DNA from: Saccharomycopsis fibuligera x Saccharomycopsis cf. fibuligera
Lineage: Eukaryota; Ascomycota; Saccharomycetes; Ascoideales; Saccharomycopsidaceae
Length of the DNA stretch: 64,000 bases
Assembly (NCBI GenBank): GCA_001936135.1
Contig: CP012816.1
Span: 2,235,501 to 2,299,500, forward strand
Direction: 5' to 3'
The notes beneath the pieces were generated by a model, which was not told the origin of the DNA, made no database searches, and saw only the letters and a program-made list of their open reading frames with translations. This document shows positions 43,305 to 54,368 of this stretch, piece by piece (positions within the stretch are counted from its first letter, which is position 1; every line of letters starts with the position of its first letter). Both the position numbers and the translations under genes were made by a program.

Positions 43305-45215
43305 ATGGATCCAAATACTAGCGACGCAGCTGCCAATGCTGTAGCAGCAGTTGCACATGCCATTTCTATTGATCCTGAAGTCATTGGCCAGATGAAGAAC
43401 TCATCTCATGCTGATGGAAGCAGTGGCATTCCGCAGAACATCGAAGAGGTATTACAAAACCATCATCATCAGCAACAAGCTGAAGCGCAAGCTGCTGCCG
43501 CTGCCGCTGCTGCTGCTGCCGCCGCGGCTGCACAACAGCAAGTTCAACAAGCGCAACAGGAGGCGCAGCAACAATTTCAGCAACAACATCAGCAGCAACA
43601 ACAGACTCAACAACAAGTCCAACAACAAGCTCAGCAGCATGTTCATCTTCATCAAAGCGATGGCCAACATCAAGACCAGCATGCACAAGAACATGCTCAT
43701 CATTCTCAGGATCCCCAACAAGCACAATTGAATCAACAAGAATCCCAGATTGCTGCTAATGATGACCCTAATGCTAAAAATCATACTCGTATTCTTCCAA
43801 GAACCAAAGATCACAGAGCTTACTCTTTGGAACAAGACTTGAATGTTGGTATGGGGGTAATTTCTGGAGTTGGTGGGGTTGCTGGAAGATTTTCAGTTCC
43901 TGCACCTAATAATATTCCCGAAGAGCAATTTGTTGGTCGTTTGATCACCAGTGATTGTACTAGATGCAAAAAACCGTTCAATACTCCTGCCGGAGGTAAA
44001 ACTTTCAAACTTTGCCCACATTGCCGTGACTTGCAAAGAGAAAGATCAAGAAGATGGCAAAACAATACCAAGAAGAAAGCAGGAGCGTGCAGACGTTGTG
44101 GCCAAACGATGGATAAAGATTCTCAATTCGTTCTTTGTCCATCTTGCAGAATGGCACTTCGTACTAGAAAGGCGAACCGTGCGGCTCAAGGGAAATGTGT
44201 ACATTGTTCTGGTCCAAATGATGATAGTGAAGAGTTCAAAGTTTGCAGAAGATGCAGAGATAATGACAAACTTAGACGAGCCAAATTGGAAAGAATTGGA
44301 GCATGTAATAGGTGTGCCAAACCATTGTTACAAGATGATATGAATAGTTATAAAGTTTGTGCTCGTTGTAGAAATAGAAAAAAGAAGGTGGTTGATAATC
44401 ATGAGTTGGAAGTTAATAATCATGACTTGGAAGCTGAAGAAAATGAAAAGAATCTTAGAGTCCAACAAGCCATTGGTTTCAATATGTCCCATTTTGGCCA
44501 ACTTTCTCCTGAAGTTCAGCAACAATTGCAACAGGTTATGCAGTTACAAAGGCAACATGATCCTCAGCAGCAGCAGCAATTGGAACAACATCATCAACAG
44601 CAGGTTCAAGCTCTTCAACAGCAGCAGCAGCAACATCAGCCTCAACAACCGAACCAGCAGCCAGACCAACAACAACATCATCATCTGCACCTGCACCTGC
44701 AGCAGTCTCAAGACTCGCAGCAGCAAGCTCTTGCTGCTCAGCAACAGCAACAACACCAACATCAACATCAACACCAACAACAGCAGCAGCACCTGGTACA
44801 ACAAGAGGCTCAAGCTTCCCAGCATAGCCAGCAGCAGCAGGAAGCACAAGCTGCTCAACAGCAACAACAACAACAGCAGCAGCATCATCATCATAACTTG
44901 CCAACAGATGCTGGCCAACAATTTTTGAGTGCTGAGAATTTTGTTCAGCAATTACAATCTGCTGCAGCAACCAGTTACGTTGCCAATGCTGCTCTTGGAT
45001 CAAGACTTAAAGATGAACATATCAAAACCGAAATTATCAATGGCGTCAATGATGATAATAATGACAACAATCATGATTCCAGAAATGTTAATAATAATGA
45101 TGGGTCTAGTAATGTTCGACAATCTGGTATTACCCAGTACAAGTCTAATCCTGATGAGCAAAATAATTTGTTTTTGAATCCAGAAGCTGAAGAAATTAAG
45201 ACTACTAAGAAATAA
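43305..45215 (+). CDS. Putative regulator with four tandem zinc-ribbon-like modules and polyQ
   Basis: This is a 636-residue protein from the ATG at 43305. Residues 218-355 hold four successive CxxC-x(12-15)-CxxC modules: C218/C221/C237/C240, C262/C265/C278/C281, C298/C301/C314/C317 and C334/C337/C352/C355. They are separated by 16-21 residues rich in Arg and Lys, and each usually ends CxxCR. Sixteen regularly spaced Cys strongly suggest four zinc sites and nucleic-acid binding. Flanking regions are Gln- and His-rich with polyAla near residue 65, and the tail is Asn/Asp-rich, typical of Candida transcription regulators. Candida albicans Wor3 belongs to a clade-restricted family of Cys-containing DNA-binding proteins, so a relationship is worth testing, but I cannot show it. 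The function is otherwise unknown. Confidence 0.8.
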   Translation: MDPNTSDAAANAVAAVAHAISIDPEVIGQMKNSSHADGSSGIPQNIEEVLQNHHHQQQAEAQAAAAAAAAAAAAAAQQQVQQAQQEAQQQFQQQHQQQQQTQQQVQQQAQQHVHLHQSDGQHQDQHAQEHAHHSQDPQQAQLNQQESQIAANDDPNAKNHTRILPRTKDHRAYSLEQDLNVGMGVISGVGGVAGRFSVPAPNNIPEEQFVGRLITSDCTRCKKPFNTPAGGKTFKLCPHCRDLQRERSRRWQNNTKKKAGACRRCGQTMDKDSQFVLCPSCRMALRTRKANRAAQGKCVHCSGPNDDSEEFKVCRRCRDNDKLRRAKLERIGACNRCAKPLLQDDMNSYKVCARCRNRKKKVVDNHELEVNNHDLEAEENEKNLRVQQAIGFNMSHFGQLSPEVQQQLQQVMQLQRQHDPQQQQQLEQHHQQQVQALQQQQQQHQPQQPNQQPDQQQHHHLHLHLQQSQDSQQQALAAQQQQQHQHQHQHQQQQQHLVQQEAQASQHSQQQQEAQAAQQQQQQQQQHHHHNLPTDAGQQFLSAENFVQQLQSAAATSYVANAALGSRLKDEHIKTEIINGVNDDNNDNNHDSRNVNNNDGSSNVRQSGITQYKSNPDEQNNLFLNPEAEEIKTTKK

Positions 45216-45868
45216 ATTTTTTGATAACTGGTAGTTTGTGAAATGTTTGAATTTGTTTTTTACTTTTGTTAATTTTCAAAATTTATGTATACTTAGTGTT
45301 GTGATTTATATCCGTTTATTTTCCGTTTTTTTTTTCACTTTTATTTTCTTCCCTACTATTTACTTTCTTTCTATTTACTTGGTTCTTTCGTTAAATTTAA
45401 ATGTATAATGTCTTAGTATTGTTATTAATGTTAGGTCATCAATAACGTTCTTTGGTACTTCGTTTTCTTTGGTATTCTAAGCAATATACCGTACTACTAT
45501 TGCAATTAATCCAAACAGCATTAACAACTTTTTTGGATCTCCATCTTTGGCTGGAGGAAAGTTACAGAAGAGTGGGATTCAACTTTTATAAGTGATTAGT
45601 TTATAACACACAAAATAAAATATATATATATGTCATGTGCCATATCATGTGCCATATCATGTGTACGAAATGGAACATTATGAGTGATGACTAATGGCAT
45701 CCTGTCATTGGTACGGAAAAAAATAAAAAAAAGTAAAGAGAGCCGCTAGCGACTGCTGCTACTGCTTATAAATGAGGACCCCGGGTTCTAACCCCAGTTT
45801 CTCAGTCAATTTGATCGAACCCCCATCGGTAAGTTATAAAATAGCATCATCTAGCTGAGCTTATTACG
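45216..45868. promoter_or_regulatory. NAR1 promoter region
   Basis: An AT-rich 3' flank precedes the NAR1 promoter. TATAAA at 45767-45772 lies about 97 bases before the NAR1 ATG. A tRNA-B-box-like GGGTTCTAACCCC nearby (about 45783) has no accompanying tRNA fold. A direct duplication ATCATGTGCCAT occurs near 45634-45660. Confidence 0.5.
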
Positions 45869-47533
45869 ATGAGTAGTTTGTTATCAAGTGACGATTTAAA
45901 CGATTTTATTAAGCCCAGTGTGGCTTGCATCAAGCCAGTGGAAAATTTCAAACAAGATGACAATGGATCATCCTCAATTCAAATTGGTGATGACGAGCAA
46001 CCGTTGGAGGTTTTCATGGATGGTACTGCCAAGTCTCTTGAACCAGCCCAAATTTCTTTATCGGACTGCCTTGCATGTTCTGGCTGTATAACTTCGGCTG
46101 AAGAGATTTTGGTGGCCCAACATTCTCATCAGGAGTTGCTCAATGCGTTGAAAAATAATACTGATGGTAATATCAAATTTGTGGCGAGCATATCACATCA
46201 ATCGAGATCGTCACTAGCACTTGCATTTAATCTTTCTATAGAAGTTATGGATCTTGTGCTACTTGATTTGTTCATCAATAAACTAGGTTTTCTGTACATG
46301 GTGGGTACAGAACTAGGAAGATTGCTCAGTTTACACCAATCTGTTGCAGAGATTGAAAATTTTAAATCACAGAGGACGAGTTCTAAAGACATTGGACCTT
46401 TGATGAATAGTGTGTGTCCTGGGTGGGTGCTTTATGTTGAAAAAACGCATCCTGAAATTATTCCGAACATGTCAAGAATCAAGTCACCTCAACAAATTAC
46501 TGGTTGTTTATTAAAAAACAGTGCTTCCAAGTCTTTGAACGTTCCACTTGAGAAAATTTATCATTTATCTATTATGCCATGCTTTGACAAGAAATTAGAA
46601 GCAGCAAGACCTGAAGAAAATGCACAAGATAACACTCCCCCTGATGTTGATTGTGTAATAACAGCTAAAGAATTTGTACAGTTGATGAATGACGAAAATA
46701 TACCATTTGATCAGTATATCAATGAACTAAAAGGAAGTCAAGACTTCATTACTAGCATGCAGAACTTGGATGACGTTTACAGAAAATTTGCACCAGATTT
46801 GTTTAAGTTTGGCGCTGAATCCTGGTACTCTAATCTTGGCTCCTGTTCAGGAGGCTACGCAGATAATTATTTGAAATATCTACAGGCCAAGCATAGTTCT
46901 AAAAATACAGAAATTATTAAGATTAAAGGTAGAAACGATGATATAGCTGAGTACAGGTTAGTTGATTTGGATAGTGACGATAATGTGTTGGGATCAGTAG
47001 CAATCATCAATGGGTTTAGAAATATCCAAAATCTTATTAGAAAGGTAGGTGAACTCAACGGTACAAAGAAAGTTACCAGAAAAAAGGGTGCATTAGCGGC
47101 TAGAAGAAGAGCTAAGCATGCTACTATCGGCAGTGAGCAAATTGATAACAAGAACAAAATTACTGATAGAGCATTTAAATTCAAAAATGAATCCGCTGAT
47201 GGTATTAAGTGCGATTATGTTGAAGTTATGGCATGTCCAGGCGGGTGTATTAATGGTGGGGGTCAAATTAGTGCACCTGAAGTGAACGAATCAAATTTTG
47301 TTAGCTCACAAGCAGCTAAAGTTTGGCAGTCAAAGGCAGAAGTCAAATATAAATCTATTAAAACAATTGAAGATATTAATAATGAAGCATTATTCAATAG
47401 TTTGCGTCTTTATTTGAAAGAATTTTGCACCTATTTTGGGATTTCTGAAAAAAGATTAACGCAAACTTACTTTAAGAAAGTCGAAAACACTAGTGTTGAC
47501 GATCCAGCCATTGCATTGAGTTCAAAATGGTAA
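45869..47533 (+). CDS. NAR1: Cytosolic Fe-S cluster assembly factor Nar1
   Basis: Nar1 is an iron-only-hydrogenase-like protein that links the Nbp35-Cfd1 scaffold to the Cia1-targeting complex and delivers Fe-S clusters to cytosolic and nuclear proteins. The 554-residue protein starts MSSLLSSDDLNDFIKP like other Nar1 proteins. N-terminal cluster ligands are Cys20 and the CLACSGC motif (Cys67, Cys70, Cys73). Hydrogenase-like cluster motifs follow: VCPGWVLYVEKT, MPCFDKKLEA, and ACPGGCINGGGQ in the C-terminal third. The C-terminal W (SSKW) is the Nar1-type targeting residue recognised by the CIA complex. Length exceeds Saccharomyces Nar1 (491) through hydrophilic insertions. There is a TATA box at a normal distance. 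Confidence 0.95.
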   Translation: MSSLLSSDDLNDFIKPSVACIKPVENFKQDDNGSSSIQIGDDEQPLEVFMDGTAKSLEPAQISLSDCLACSGCITSAEEILVAQHSHQELLNALKNNTDGNIKFVASISHQSRSSLALAFNLSIEVMDLVLLDLFINKLGFLYMVGTELGRLLSLHQSVAEIENFKSQRTSSKDIGPLMNSVCPGWVLYVEKTHPEIIPNMSRIKSPQQITGCLLKNSASKSLNVPLEKIYHLSIMPCFDKKLEAARPEENAQDNTPPDVDCVITAKEFVQLMNDENIPFDQYINELKGSQDFITSMQNLDDVYRKFAPDLFKFGAESWYSNLGSCSGGYADNYLKYLQAKHSSKNTEIIKIKGRNDDIAEYRLVDLDSDDNVLGSVAIINGFRNIQNLIRKVGELNGTKKVTRKKGALAARRRAKHATIGSEQIDNKNKITDRAFKFKNESADGIKCDYVEVMACPGGCINGGGQISAPEVNESNFVSSQAAKVWQSKAEVKYKSIKTIEDINNEALFNSLRLYLKEFCTYFGISEKRLTQTYFKKVENTSVDDPAIALSSKW

Positions 47534-48219
47534 ATTTTAAAAACTTATATGATTTGACACTTATTGGTTTAATTCGTTTTTCTTGCGTATGTATTATAGC
47601 GTGCATTTTTGTGCTCGTAATCCACCTTTTTGCATTTTTTATGTGTCAAATATTCCCATTTTCTTGTTTTGATATTTTCTCTTTTCAGCATGTATTCCTG
47701 GTTCATTAGTTTTCGTTTGTTCACGATCCTTAATATCTTATGTAATAATAATCTATATTATAATAACTTTCATGTAATAAAAGTATGAAAGTTTACTTGA
47801 ACTGGAAGCCTCATAATCGGCTACTATGTTGGATATGGCTTTCTTGCCATCATTATACCCTCTTGATAAGTAGAAGCTTGGCTATCTATAGATAAGGTCC
47901 TATACGATTTAGATATAGACCACATGGTCCACGCAACTTACAAGAGCTTAGAATATCATCTACATTACTTGAACATAGCACACAACCTCACATCACCAGA
48001 CGTCATCTCACATAATCTTGTGAACTATATTACGGCATCCGAAATTTTTTGTTAATTACCAACTGATAGACAAAAAAATCTGGAGAAACAATTTTCAGCT
48101 ACTCCCTGTATTGTTCTTCTTACCGTTATTGAAGTTTATCTAGCGTTCTTTTTATTTTACATTGAGTACCGTTCTATTTGTTTTCATTATCCTCTACCGT
48201 TTGCATATCCAACATCACA
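47534..48219. promoter_or_regulatory. NAR1 3' region and PMI1 promoter
   Basis: This is AT-rich intergenic DNA between two plus-strand genes. No gene or RNA is recognised. Confidence 0.5.
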
Positions 48220-49578
48220 ATGTCTGACAAACTATTTCAGGTCCTAGGTGGTAAGTGGTGCTGTTTTTTGTTGCGGACCTCACATTTTCAGTAATGAACT
48301 ACTAACTTAGCATTCACAGGATACCAAAACTATGCCTGGGGTAAAATTGGTTCTGCTTCATCAGTGGCCCAATTCTCAGTCAGCTCCGACCCATCTCTTA
48401 AGATTAATGAAAGTGATCCATACGCTGAGTTATGGATGGGCACTCACCCAAAAGTTCCATCCTACAACATTGCCAACGGTAAGACTTTAAGAGACCTTAT
48501 CACTGAGGATCCACAACATTACTTGAGCGAATCAGTTATTAGCAAGTTTGGGTCTAGCCAGGAACTTCCGTTTTTATTCAAAGTCTTATCTATTGAAAAA
48601 GTTTTGTCTATTCAAGCTCACCCAGACAAGGCATTAGCTAAACAATTACATGCTGCTGACCCTAAAAACTACCCAGATAGTAACCATAAACCAGAAATGG
48701 CAATTGCCATTACCGCATTTGAAGGATTCTGCGGCTTCAAGCCATTAGAAGAAATTTCTTACGCATTGAAAACCATTCCTGAATTATTAGCCATTGTTGG
48801 AGAACCTACTGCTAATGCATTCATCGAATGTATCAAACCAAATGTCGCAGAAGGTTCCGCTGATGACATTGCAAACAAAAAACTTTTACAAAAAGTATTT
48901 GAAAAAATTATGACTAGCTCTGAACATTTTATTCAAGAACAAGCTGCCAAACTTGTGCAAAGAACCATTGAAAAACCAGAAGTGCTTGGCGCCAAACTCA
49001 GCAGCTTGATTCAAAAATTAAACGAACAATTTCCAAATGATATTGGTTTATTTTGCGGTGGTTTGTTGCTCAATTATGTTGAATTGAATCCGGGTGAAGC
49101 AGTTTTCTTGAAAGCAAAAGACCCGCATGCGTATATCTCGGGTGACATTATTGAATGTATGGCTGCTAGTGACAACGTCGTGAGAGCAGGCTTTACTCCA
49201 AAATTTAAAGACGTTAAGAATTTAGTAGAGATGTTGACTTATTCATATGATCCAGTGGAAAAGCAAAAGATGGTTCCTGAGGACTTCAGCAGATCTAGCG
49301 GTGATGGCAAGTCTGCTCTTTACAATCCGCCAATTGAAGAGTTTGCCGTATTGCAGACTACCTTGTCACAGGCAGGTGAAACGAGAAAATTTGATAAGGT
49401 TAATGGTCCAAGCATTTTGATTGTTACTAGCGGGTCTGGCTTCATTAAGTTGCAAAACAGTGAGGTTGAACTCAAGGCCAGTACAGGAAATGTTTTCTTT
49501 ATCGCACCTGATACTGAAGTCGTTTTGGAATCTACTACGGGAAATTTCGTTTCATATCGCGCCTTTGTTGAAGCTTGA
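48220..49578 (+). CDS. PMI1: Mannose-6-phosphate isomerase (Pmi1), two exons
   Basis: This zinc enzyme interconverts fructose-6-P and mannose-6-P and supplies GDP-mannose for glycoproteins, mannan and GPI anchors. Exon 1 (48220-48250) encodes MSDKLFQVLG plus one base. The intron (48251-48319, 69 bases) runs GTAAGT to CAG with a perfect TACTAAC at 48298-48304. Exon 2 restores GYQNYAWGKIGS. The 429-residue product has the zinc ligands Gln109 and His111 (SIQAHPDK), Glu136 (NHKPEMAIA) and His280 (DPHAYISGDI), and ends TTGNFVSYRAFVEA. The active-site segment SDNVVRAGFTPKFKD is intact. The second exon alone lacks the N-terminal strand, so splicing is required. Confidence 0.96.
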
Positions 49579-51012
49579 TAGACTCTTATTTTCTCTTGAT
49601 TTTTATTTTTATAAAATTGTATTGTACGATAGTTTTTACTAAGTCACAACATGGGCCACTTTTGCAAAGCTCAGGGGTTAATAATTATACTTCCACTTAT
49701 AACCCATATTTTTCTTCAATATGCATTCATTCTTTCAATAAAGTGCTGAATTTTTTTTTCTCCATCTACCATAATAATTGAAGATTTATAATATCAAAGC
49801 CATCTCTGCTTATGTTATACAATAGGTCTCTACTGCCATAATGATTTTGAAGAAGTCTGATTAGCTCCATGTATAATTCCAATCTTTGTGCAAAAACCTT
49901 CACTTTGCTAAAGGTGATCGCTTACTGCCAGCAAAATGATTTCTGTACTTGATTTGTGCTTGATTTTTTTACATGTTAAGTCATTAAAAAACACCGTAGT
50001 TTGCTGATTTTGATACTGTTTGTAAAGTTTGGATAAGATTGTACTTTATTAGTCCCGTGGACGCCTAAAAATAGGGCTCTCAATGATCTTGCAAAATGCA
50101 TTTATTGAACCGTGATTGGGTGAATGAGTTACAACATAACAATGAACTAAACAGTTCACGATATGTAGCGGCAAAACAAGTTAGATATATGCCGATAGTA
50201 TTGACGTAATTTTCATGTGGTTTTTTTTCCCCGCTACTCCTAATTTTGTATGTGCAGCGGAGGAAACCACTCCAAACGGTAGGCATCAACATAATGTTTA
50301 CAATGTGATGTGAAAGGTTACCCACCAATGATTATTATAACATGACAAGCTTATATCAAAATATAGTAACAGTTAATGTTTTTGGAGTTGCGAGTATTTT
50401 TCTGCTTGCATAATATCTCGATATATCGGCATGAGACAGTCGTTACAGTTAAAGCTTCAGAAAGAGTGACCCAAAATCTTGGATCAGATGAAGAATAGAT
50501 ACGCTCGGTGACGAGCTTGTGCAGAACACCATCATCTGGACTATTTCATAGTATCTGTTTCGCCGATGAGCCTTACAGCAGTAACATATGACAAAGAGGT
50601 TAAGATTAGTAAACCGATCGGCTTTATTGGTTGTTTTTGATGTTGTTAACGCAGTTGTTGTTAAAGGCTTAAACGAAAGATACGTTTCGGCACAATGCTC
50701 ATCTCCTGTCATGCATATAGCCTTTGCATTTTTTGTAGATGATGTTTGAGGCTGATGATTATATTTTAGCCCTGCAGCTTTTTAGATACCTTAAATTAGC
50801 CACTCATAAGACCGCATGAGGATCGAACTTTTACTGTATATAACAAGCCTGGCGGAAGCGAACATTCTTTTCGTCCACCCTTTTTACATTCAAAAATATA
50901 GTGCGTTTTTCAAAAAGTACAATCAGAATTGTTCGCTCGCTTTTACAATAATACCAATTGATACTATAGAAACAAACTGTTAATTTTAAAAAAACGAAGA
51001 TTATACAAAAAA
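49579..51012. promoter_or_regulatory. PMI1 3' region and PEF1 promoter
   Basis: This is 1.4 kb without a credible gene. TATATAA at 50837-50843 lies 170 bases before the PEF1-like ATG. A lone GGATCGAACT near 50820 looks like a reversed tRNA B box, but no tRNA can be folded around it. Small minus-strand frames at 50080-50712 have no family match. Confidence 0.5.
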
Positions 51013-51906
51013 ATGGCTGGTCCAGAAGATGACCTACAAGTATTCCCTACCCCACTACAATCATTCCAACTTGCACGTAGAGTAGACCAACGAAGAAACT
51101 CTACACAAGCAGAAAGAAATGAGCAAGACCTTATGTTATCTCCAGTTAGTTCTTTAAGGAGTGATGAATTATGGGATGCTTCTGAGACTCCTGATGAATA
51201 TTTAAATTACGCTTTACGAATTCCAAGTAGCGAAAACAATATTTACGATTCAGGCTTAGCTCCACCTGAATTATCACCTCGCTCTCCTTCAGTTCAGTCT
51301 TTCCATGAAGGCCCATGTATTGCTTTGACTTTGGAAAAAAGGAACAGACTACAGACATTGTTTCACGCTTATGATGTCGACCATTCTGGATTTATTTCCC
51401 CTTCTGAGTTGCTAAAAGTATTGACCGATAACTACAGAGTTCTGAGTTTTGGTAAATTCAATGAGACAACGATAAGATTGATTTTTTCATTGTTTCACAA
51501 AAATAAGCCAAGGTATACGGGGGATAAAAGATATATGGCTTTAAATTTCCAAGAATTTATCAAAATTATGATTTACGTTGAAGAATGGTACAAGATATAC
51601 ACCCAGGCAGATTGGGATCAATCTAATTCAATTGAGTATGAAGAATATTTGGGATGCTTAAAAGGAGTATTTGGTGAAAATGATTATAATAGATTTTTCT
51701 TTAAAAATTGTAATATTCCAACGTTGAATTTCAAGACTTTTTCAAACAATAATAGAAGCATGTCATTTGACTCATTTGTCGAGAGTATTGTTTGGATAAT
51801 TCAGGTAATCAATCGCTTCAAACCAAACATGGAGTATTATGATGATGATGTTGCGGTTTTCACTTTGGAGGAATTTTTAAAATCTTCAATTGACTTGAGG
51901 TATTAA
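51013..51906 (+). CDS. PEF1: Penta-EF-hand calcium-binding protein (Pef1-like)
   Basis: This is a 297-residue protein with a disordered N-terminal 105 residues and a C-terminal penta-EF-hand module. Canonical calcium loops are visible at residues 121-132 (D-V-D-H-S-G-F-I-S, ending Glu) and 200-211 (D-W-D-Q-S-N-S-I-E, ending Glu). The remaining hands are degenerate, and the last segment (FTLEEFLKSSIDL) serves as the dimerisation hand in this family. FDSFVESIVWIIQVINRF resembles FDKFVEALVWLMRL of Saccharomyces Pef1, a protein involved in polarised growth and budding under low calcium. Length is near Pef1 (335). The family call is firm; orthology to PEF1 is likely. A/T-rich sequence directly precedes the ATG. 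Confidence 0.75.
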   Translation: MAGPEDDLQVFPTPLQSFQLARRVDQRRNSTQAERNEQDLMLSPVSSLRSDELWDASETPDEYLNYALRIPSSENNIYDSGLAPPELSPRSPSVQSFHEGPCIALTLEKRNRLQTLFHAYDVDHSGFISPSELLKVLTDNYRVLSFGKFNETTIRLIFSLFHKNKPRYTGDKRYMALNFQEFIKIMIYVEEWYKIYTQADWDQSNSIEYEEYLGCLKGVFGENDYNRFFFKNCNIPTLNFKTFSNNNRSMSFDSFVESIVWIIQVINRFKPNMEYYDDDVAVFTLEEFLKSSIDLRY

Positions 51907-52925
51907 CGATCCAATGTTGAAATTTAAAACACACTTAAGCATTTTTTTTTTCTTACGTATATTTTAGTTTTGTCTTTGCTTTGATTATAACTTTTTTTCT
52001 GTTTTCGTGGTTTTATGCTTTTTTATTGAATTTATTTAATTTAAACTTTCCTCTTCAAGGCATCATTTTATCATGTCTTTTACTTTATACCATGTTGATT
52101 TTGTTAATAACCTAAAAAGAGTCGTCAACGAATTCAAACATTAACCTGTATAGCGCCCCAGTGTTTTCTATAAGCCAACAGTGCTAGGCGTTTCCGTTTC
52201 ATAAACTTCTTTATCCTATAGCAATAGCAAGACCTTTCAGCATTAGCTGATAACATGTACCAAAATGCACACTTAGGATAAATACGAAATATTTTTAAGC
52301 AAGAAAGATAACTCTATGAAGCCGAAGTCGCTAAAAATGATGATATGCATTCCACAGGATATATAGTTTCTGCTATTAGCAAAGAGATTGAAAACTAAAC
52401 CAGCAACCTCTTCGCCATCTATCATAGGCTGTTGTATTCACCCTTTTTCCATTATCAGCATCTACGGCAGTCCGAGCACTTACCTCATATTATGAATAAT
52501 TCCCGATTAGGAAACTTCTGTGCCGAGTAAGTAGTTTTCACGTGATACTTTTATTGTCTTGCTTTTACCGTACATTATTGGAAAATCGTCATAAATTCCG
52601 TGCTGATCTAATATGTAAATTGCAGAAAATAGGCACTTTCCTGGATTGCGTTGTTTCAATATTCATTCTGACTCATTCAAAATTTGCATTATCTCCAAGT
52701 ATCATCCTTTATCAGTCAGCTGCCCTCTTCACCAGTAGCTCTCGTTGTTAAAGTACATTAGGGTAAGACCATATTCCAATTCCACCAAATATATAAATTA
52801 CTGCTTTTTCTTGCTTTAAACTCCGTTTGGCGTTCTGTTTCTCTTCTCTTACTATCCGCCGGCAACCAATAACCTATAAAAAAAACATATTCATTCATCT
52901 ATATTCCAAAGCAACTATTGCAGTC
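51907..52925. promoter_or_regulatory. PEF1 3' region and aminotransferase promoter
   Basis: A T-rich 3' flank is followed by promoter DNA. TATATAAA at 52790-52797 lies 128 bases before the aminotransferase ATG. TCACGTGA occurs near 52538. No gene is seen. Confidence 0.5.
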
Positions 52926-54368
52926 ATGACAAATTCCAGTGAATTTGCCTATCAGTCTCATCTTTCCAACCGTCTTAAATACCGCCGTACCTTTGCGTTT
53001 GGTGGTGGCGACGACACCAGCGAGCGCCACGATAACCCAATTTTTTTGCAATTCGGAATGCCCCATGATGGTTTTTTCCCTATTGACTCAATCACATTTA
53101 ACACTGTCGATACTCCGTTCCAAACCTATCGCGACAGTAAGCGCCCTACCGGCGCCATAACTTTAACAAGAAATGGCAAAAACAACAACGATGCCGGCGT
53201 TAGCAGCTATCTTCAGTACGGGTCAGACTACGGTAAGCCTTCCCTACAAAAGATTATCAAAGAAATTGTCAGCACCGCACACTTGCCAAATTATAAACAA
53301 TGGGACTCTGTAGTTTCTTTTGGTACTGGCGATGGTGTTTATAAAGTATTTGACGTTCTTCTTGATCCTGGTGACACTGTCTTGGTAGAACAGTTTACGT
53401 TTGTTCCCACATTATCCAGCATTACCTGTTTTGGTGCTGAATTAGTGCCAGTGAAACTCAACTTGTATGGCGATGGTATTGACGTTAAGGAATTTGAACA
53501 CCAGCTAGTAAACTGGAATAGTTTACATCCAGATAAAAAATTTCCTAAATGTATTTATACCATCCCAACTGGGCATAATCCAATCGGCACTACGCAAACA
53601 TTAGAGACCAGAAAGCAGATTTATGCTTTATGCAGCAAGTATAACATTATAATTGTTGAGGATGATCCATATGGATTCATTGCGTTGGCTCAATATGGCC
53701 AAGAAAACCCATTTGATCCATCCAAAAAGCTTACTAGTGAACAATACTTGTCGGAATATGTTCCTACTTCTTACATTGAACTTGATGATAAAGGTTTAGT
53801 TATCCGTATGGACTCTTTCTCCAAAGTTTTTGCTCCAGGAGTTAGACTCGGCTCCATCACTGCGCATGAAACCATCATTAATCACATTCGTACATTTATT
53901 TCCATATCGTGCAAGCAACCTTCAGGTTTCAGTGAAATGGCAGTGGTAGGCATTTATGAGCATCATTTTGGAAGCATTGATAGATGGGTTCAATGGCTTA
54001 TTAAGTTGAGTTATGAGTACACGGAGCGAAAACAAGCTGTCATAAACGAGTTGCGCCATTCTCTGCTTTTCGCAGCCAAGAAGATCCATATTCTTGAACC
54101 TCATCATGGGATGTTTGTTTCTGTCCAATTCAATTTCGGAGAAGGAGTGGATGTAGAACAAGCATTGCTGCAGATTGAAAAGATTGGTTTAAGAAGAGGC
54201 GTGGTGGGTGTGCTTGGCACACGATTGAGTTTTGATGAAGAAACCAAGAAAATAGCAAATTTTATTCGGTTAGCATTGAGTTTCACTGAGAATAAAGAGG
54301 AGTTGGTCGAAGGGGCTAAACGTTTTATTGCTAGCGTGGAGGAATATTTTGAGAATGAAGAGAAGTGA
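52926..54368 (+). CDS. ARO9: Aromatic aminotransferase (Aro8/Aro9 family)
   Basis: This is a PLP-dependent class I aminotransferase that interconverts aromatic amino acids and their 2-oxo acids; in yeasts Aro8 acts mainly in synthesis and Aro9 in Ehrlich-pathway catabolism. Motifs in order over 480 residues: NPIFLQFGMPHDGFFPI, LQYGSDYGKPSL, the PLP-phosphate segment SFGTGDGVYKVFD, TIPTGHNPIG, VEDDPYGFIA, and the Schiff-base segment DSFSKVFAPGVRLG, where Lys is the PLP Lys. The frame is open upstream of 52926 but has no earlier ATG, and the TATA box at 52790 also favours this start. I favour ARO9 over ARO8 only weakly. Several CTG codons fall at variable positions. Confidence 0.85.
   Translation: MTNSSEFAYQSHLSNRLKYRRTFAFGGGDDTSERHDNPIFLQFGMPHDGFFPIDSITFNTVDTPFQTYRDSKRPTGAITLTRNGKNNNDAGVSSYLQYGSDYGKPSLQKIIKEIVSTAHLPNYKQWDSVVSFGTGDGVYKVFDVLLDPGDTVLVEQFTFVPTLSSITCFGAELVPVKLNLYGDGIDVKEFEHQLVNWNSLHPDKKFPKCIYTIPTGHNPIGTTQTLETRKQIYALCSKYNIIIVEDDPYGFIALAQYGQENPFDPSKKLTSEQYLSEYVPTSYIELDDKGLVIRMDSFSKVFAPGVRLGSITAHETIINHIRTFISISCKQPSGFSEMAVVGIYEHHFGSIDRWVQWLIKLSYEYTERKQAVINELRHSLLFAAKKIHILEPHHGMFVSVQFNFGEGVDVEQALLQIEKIGLRRGVVGVLGTRLSFDEETKKIANFIRLALSFTENKEELVEGAKRFIASVEEYFENEEK

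Noticed and set aside
45783-45800. GGGTTCTAACCCC, resembling a tRNA T arm, and a nearby reversed GATCGAACCCC
   Set aside because: No A box, acceptor stem or anticodon arm can be placed on either strand, and the site lies just downstream of the NAR1 TATA box.
50819-50830. GGATCGAACT, a reversed B-box-like motif
   Set aside because: The flanking sequence on the minus strand does not fold into a tRNA.
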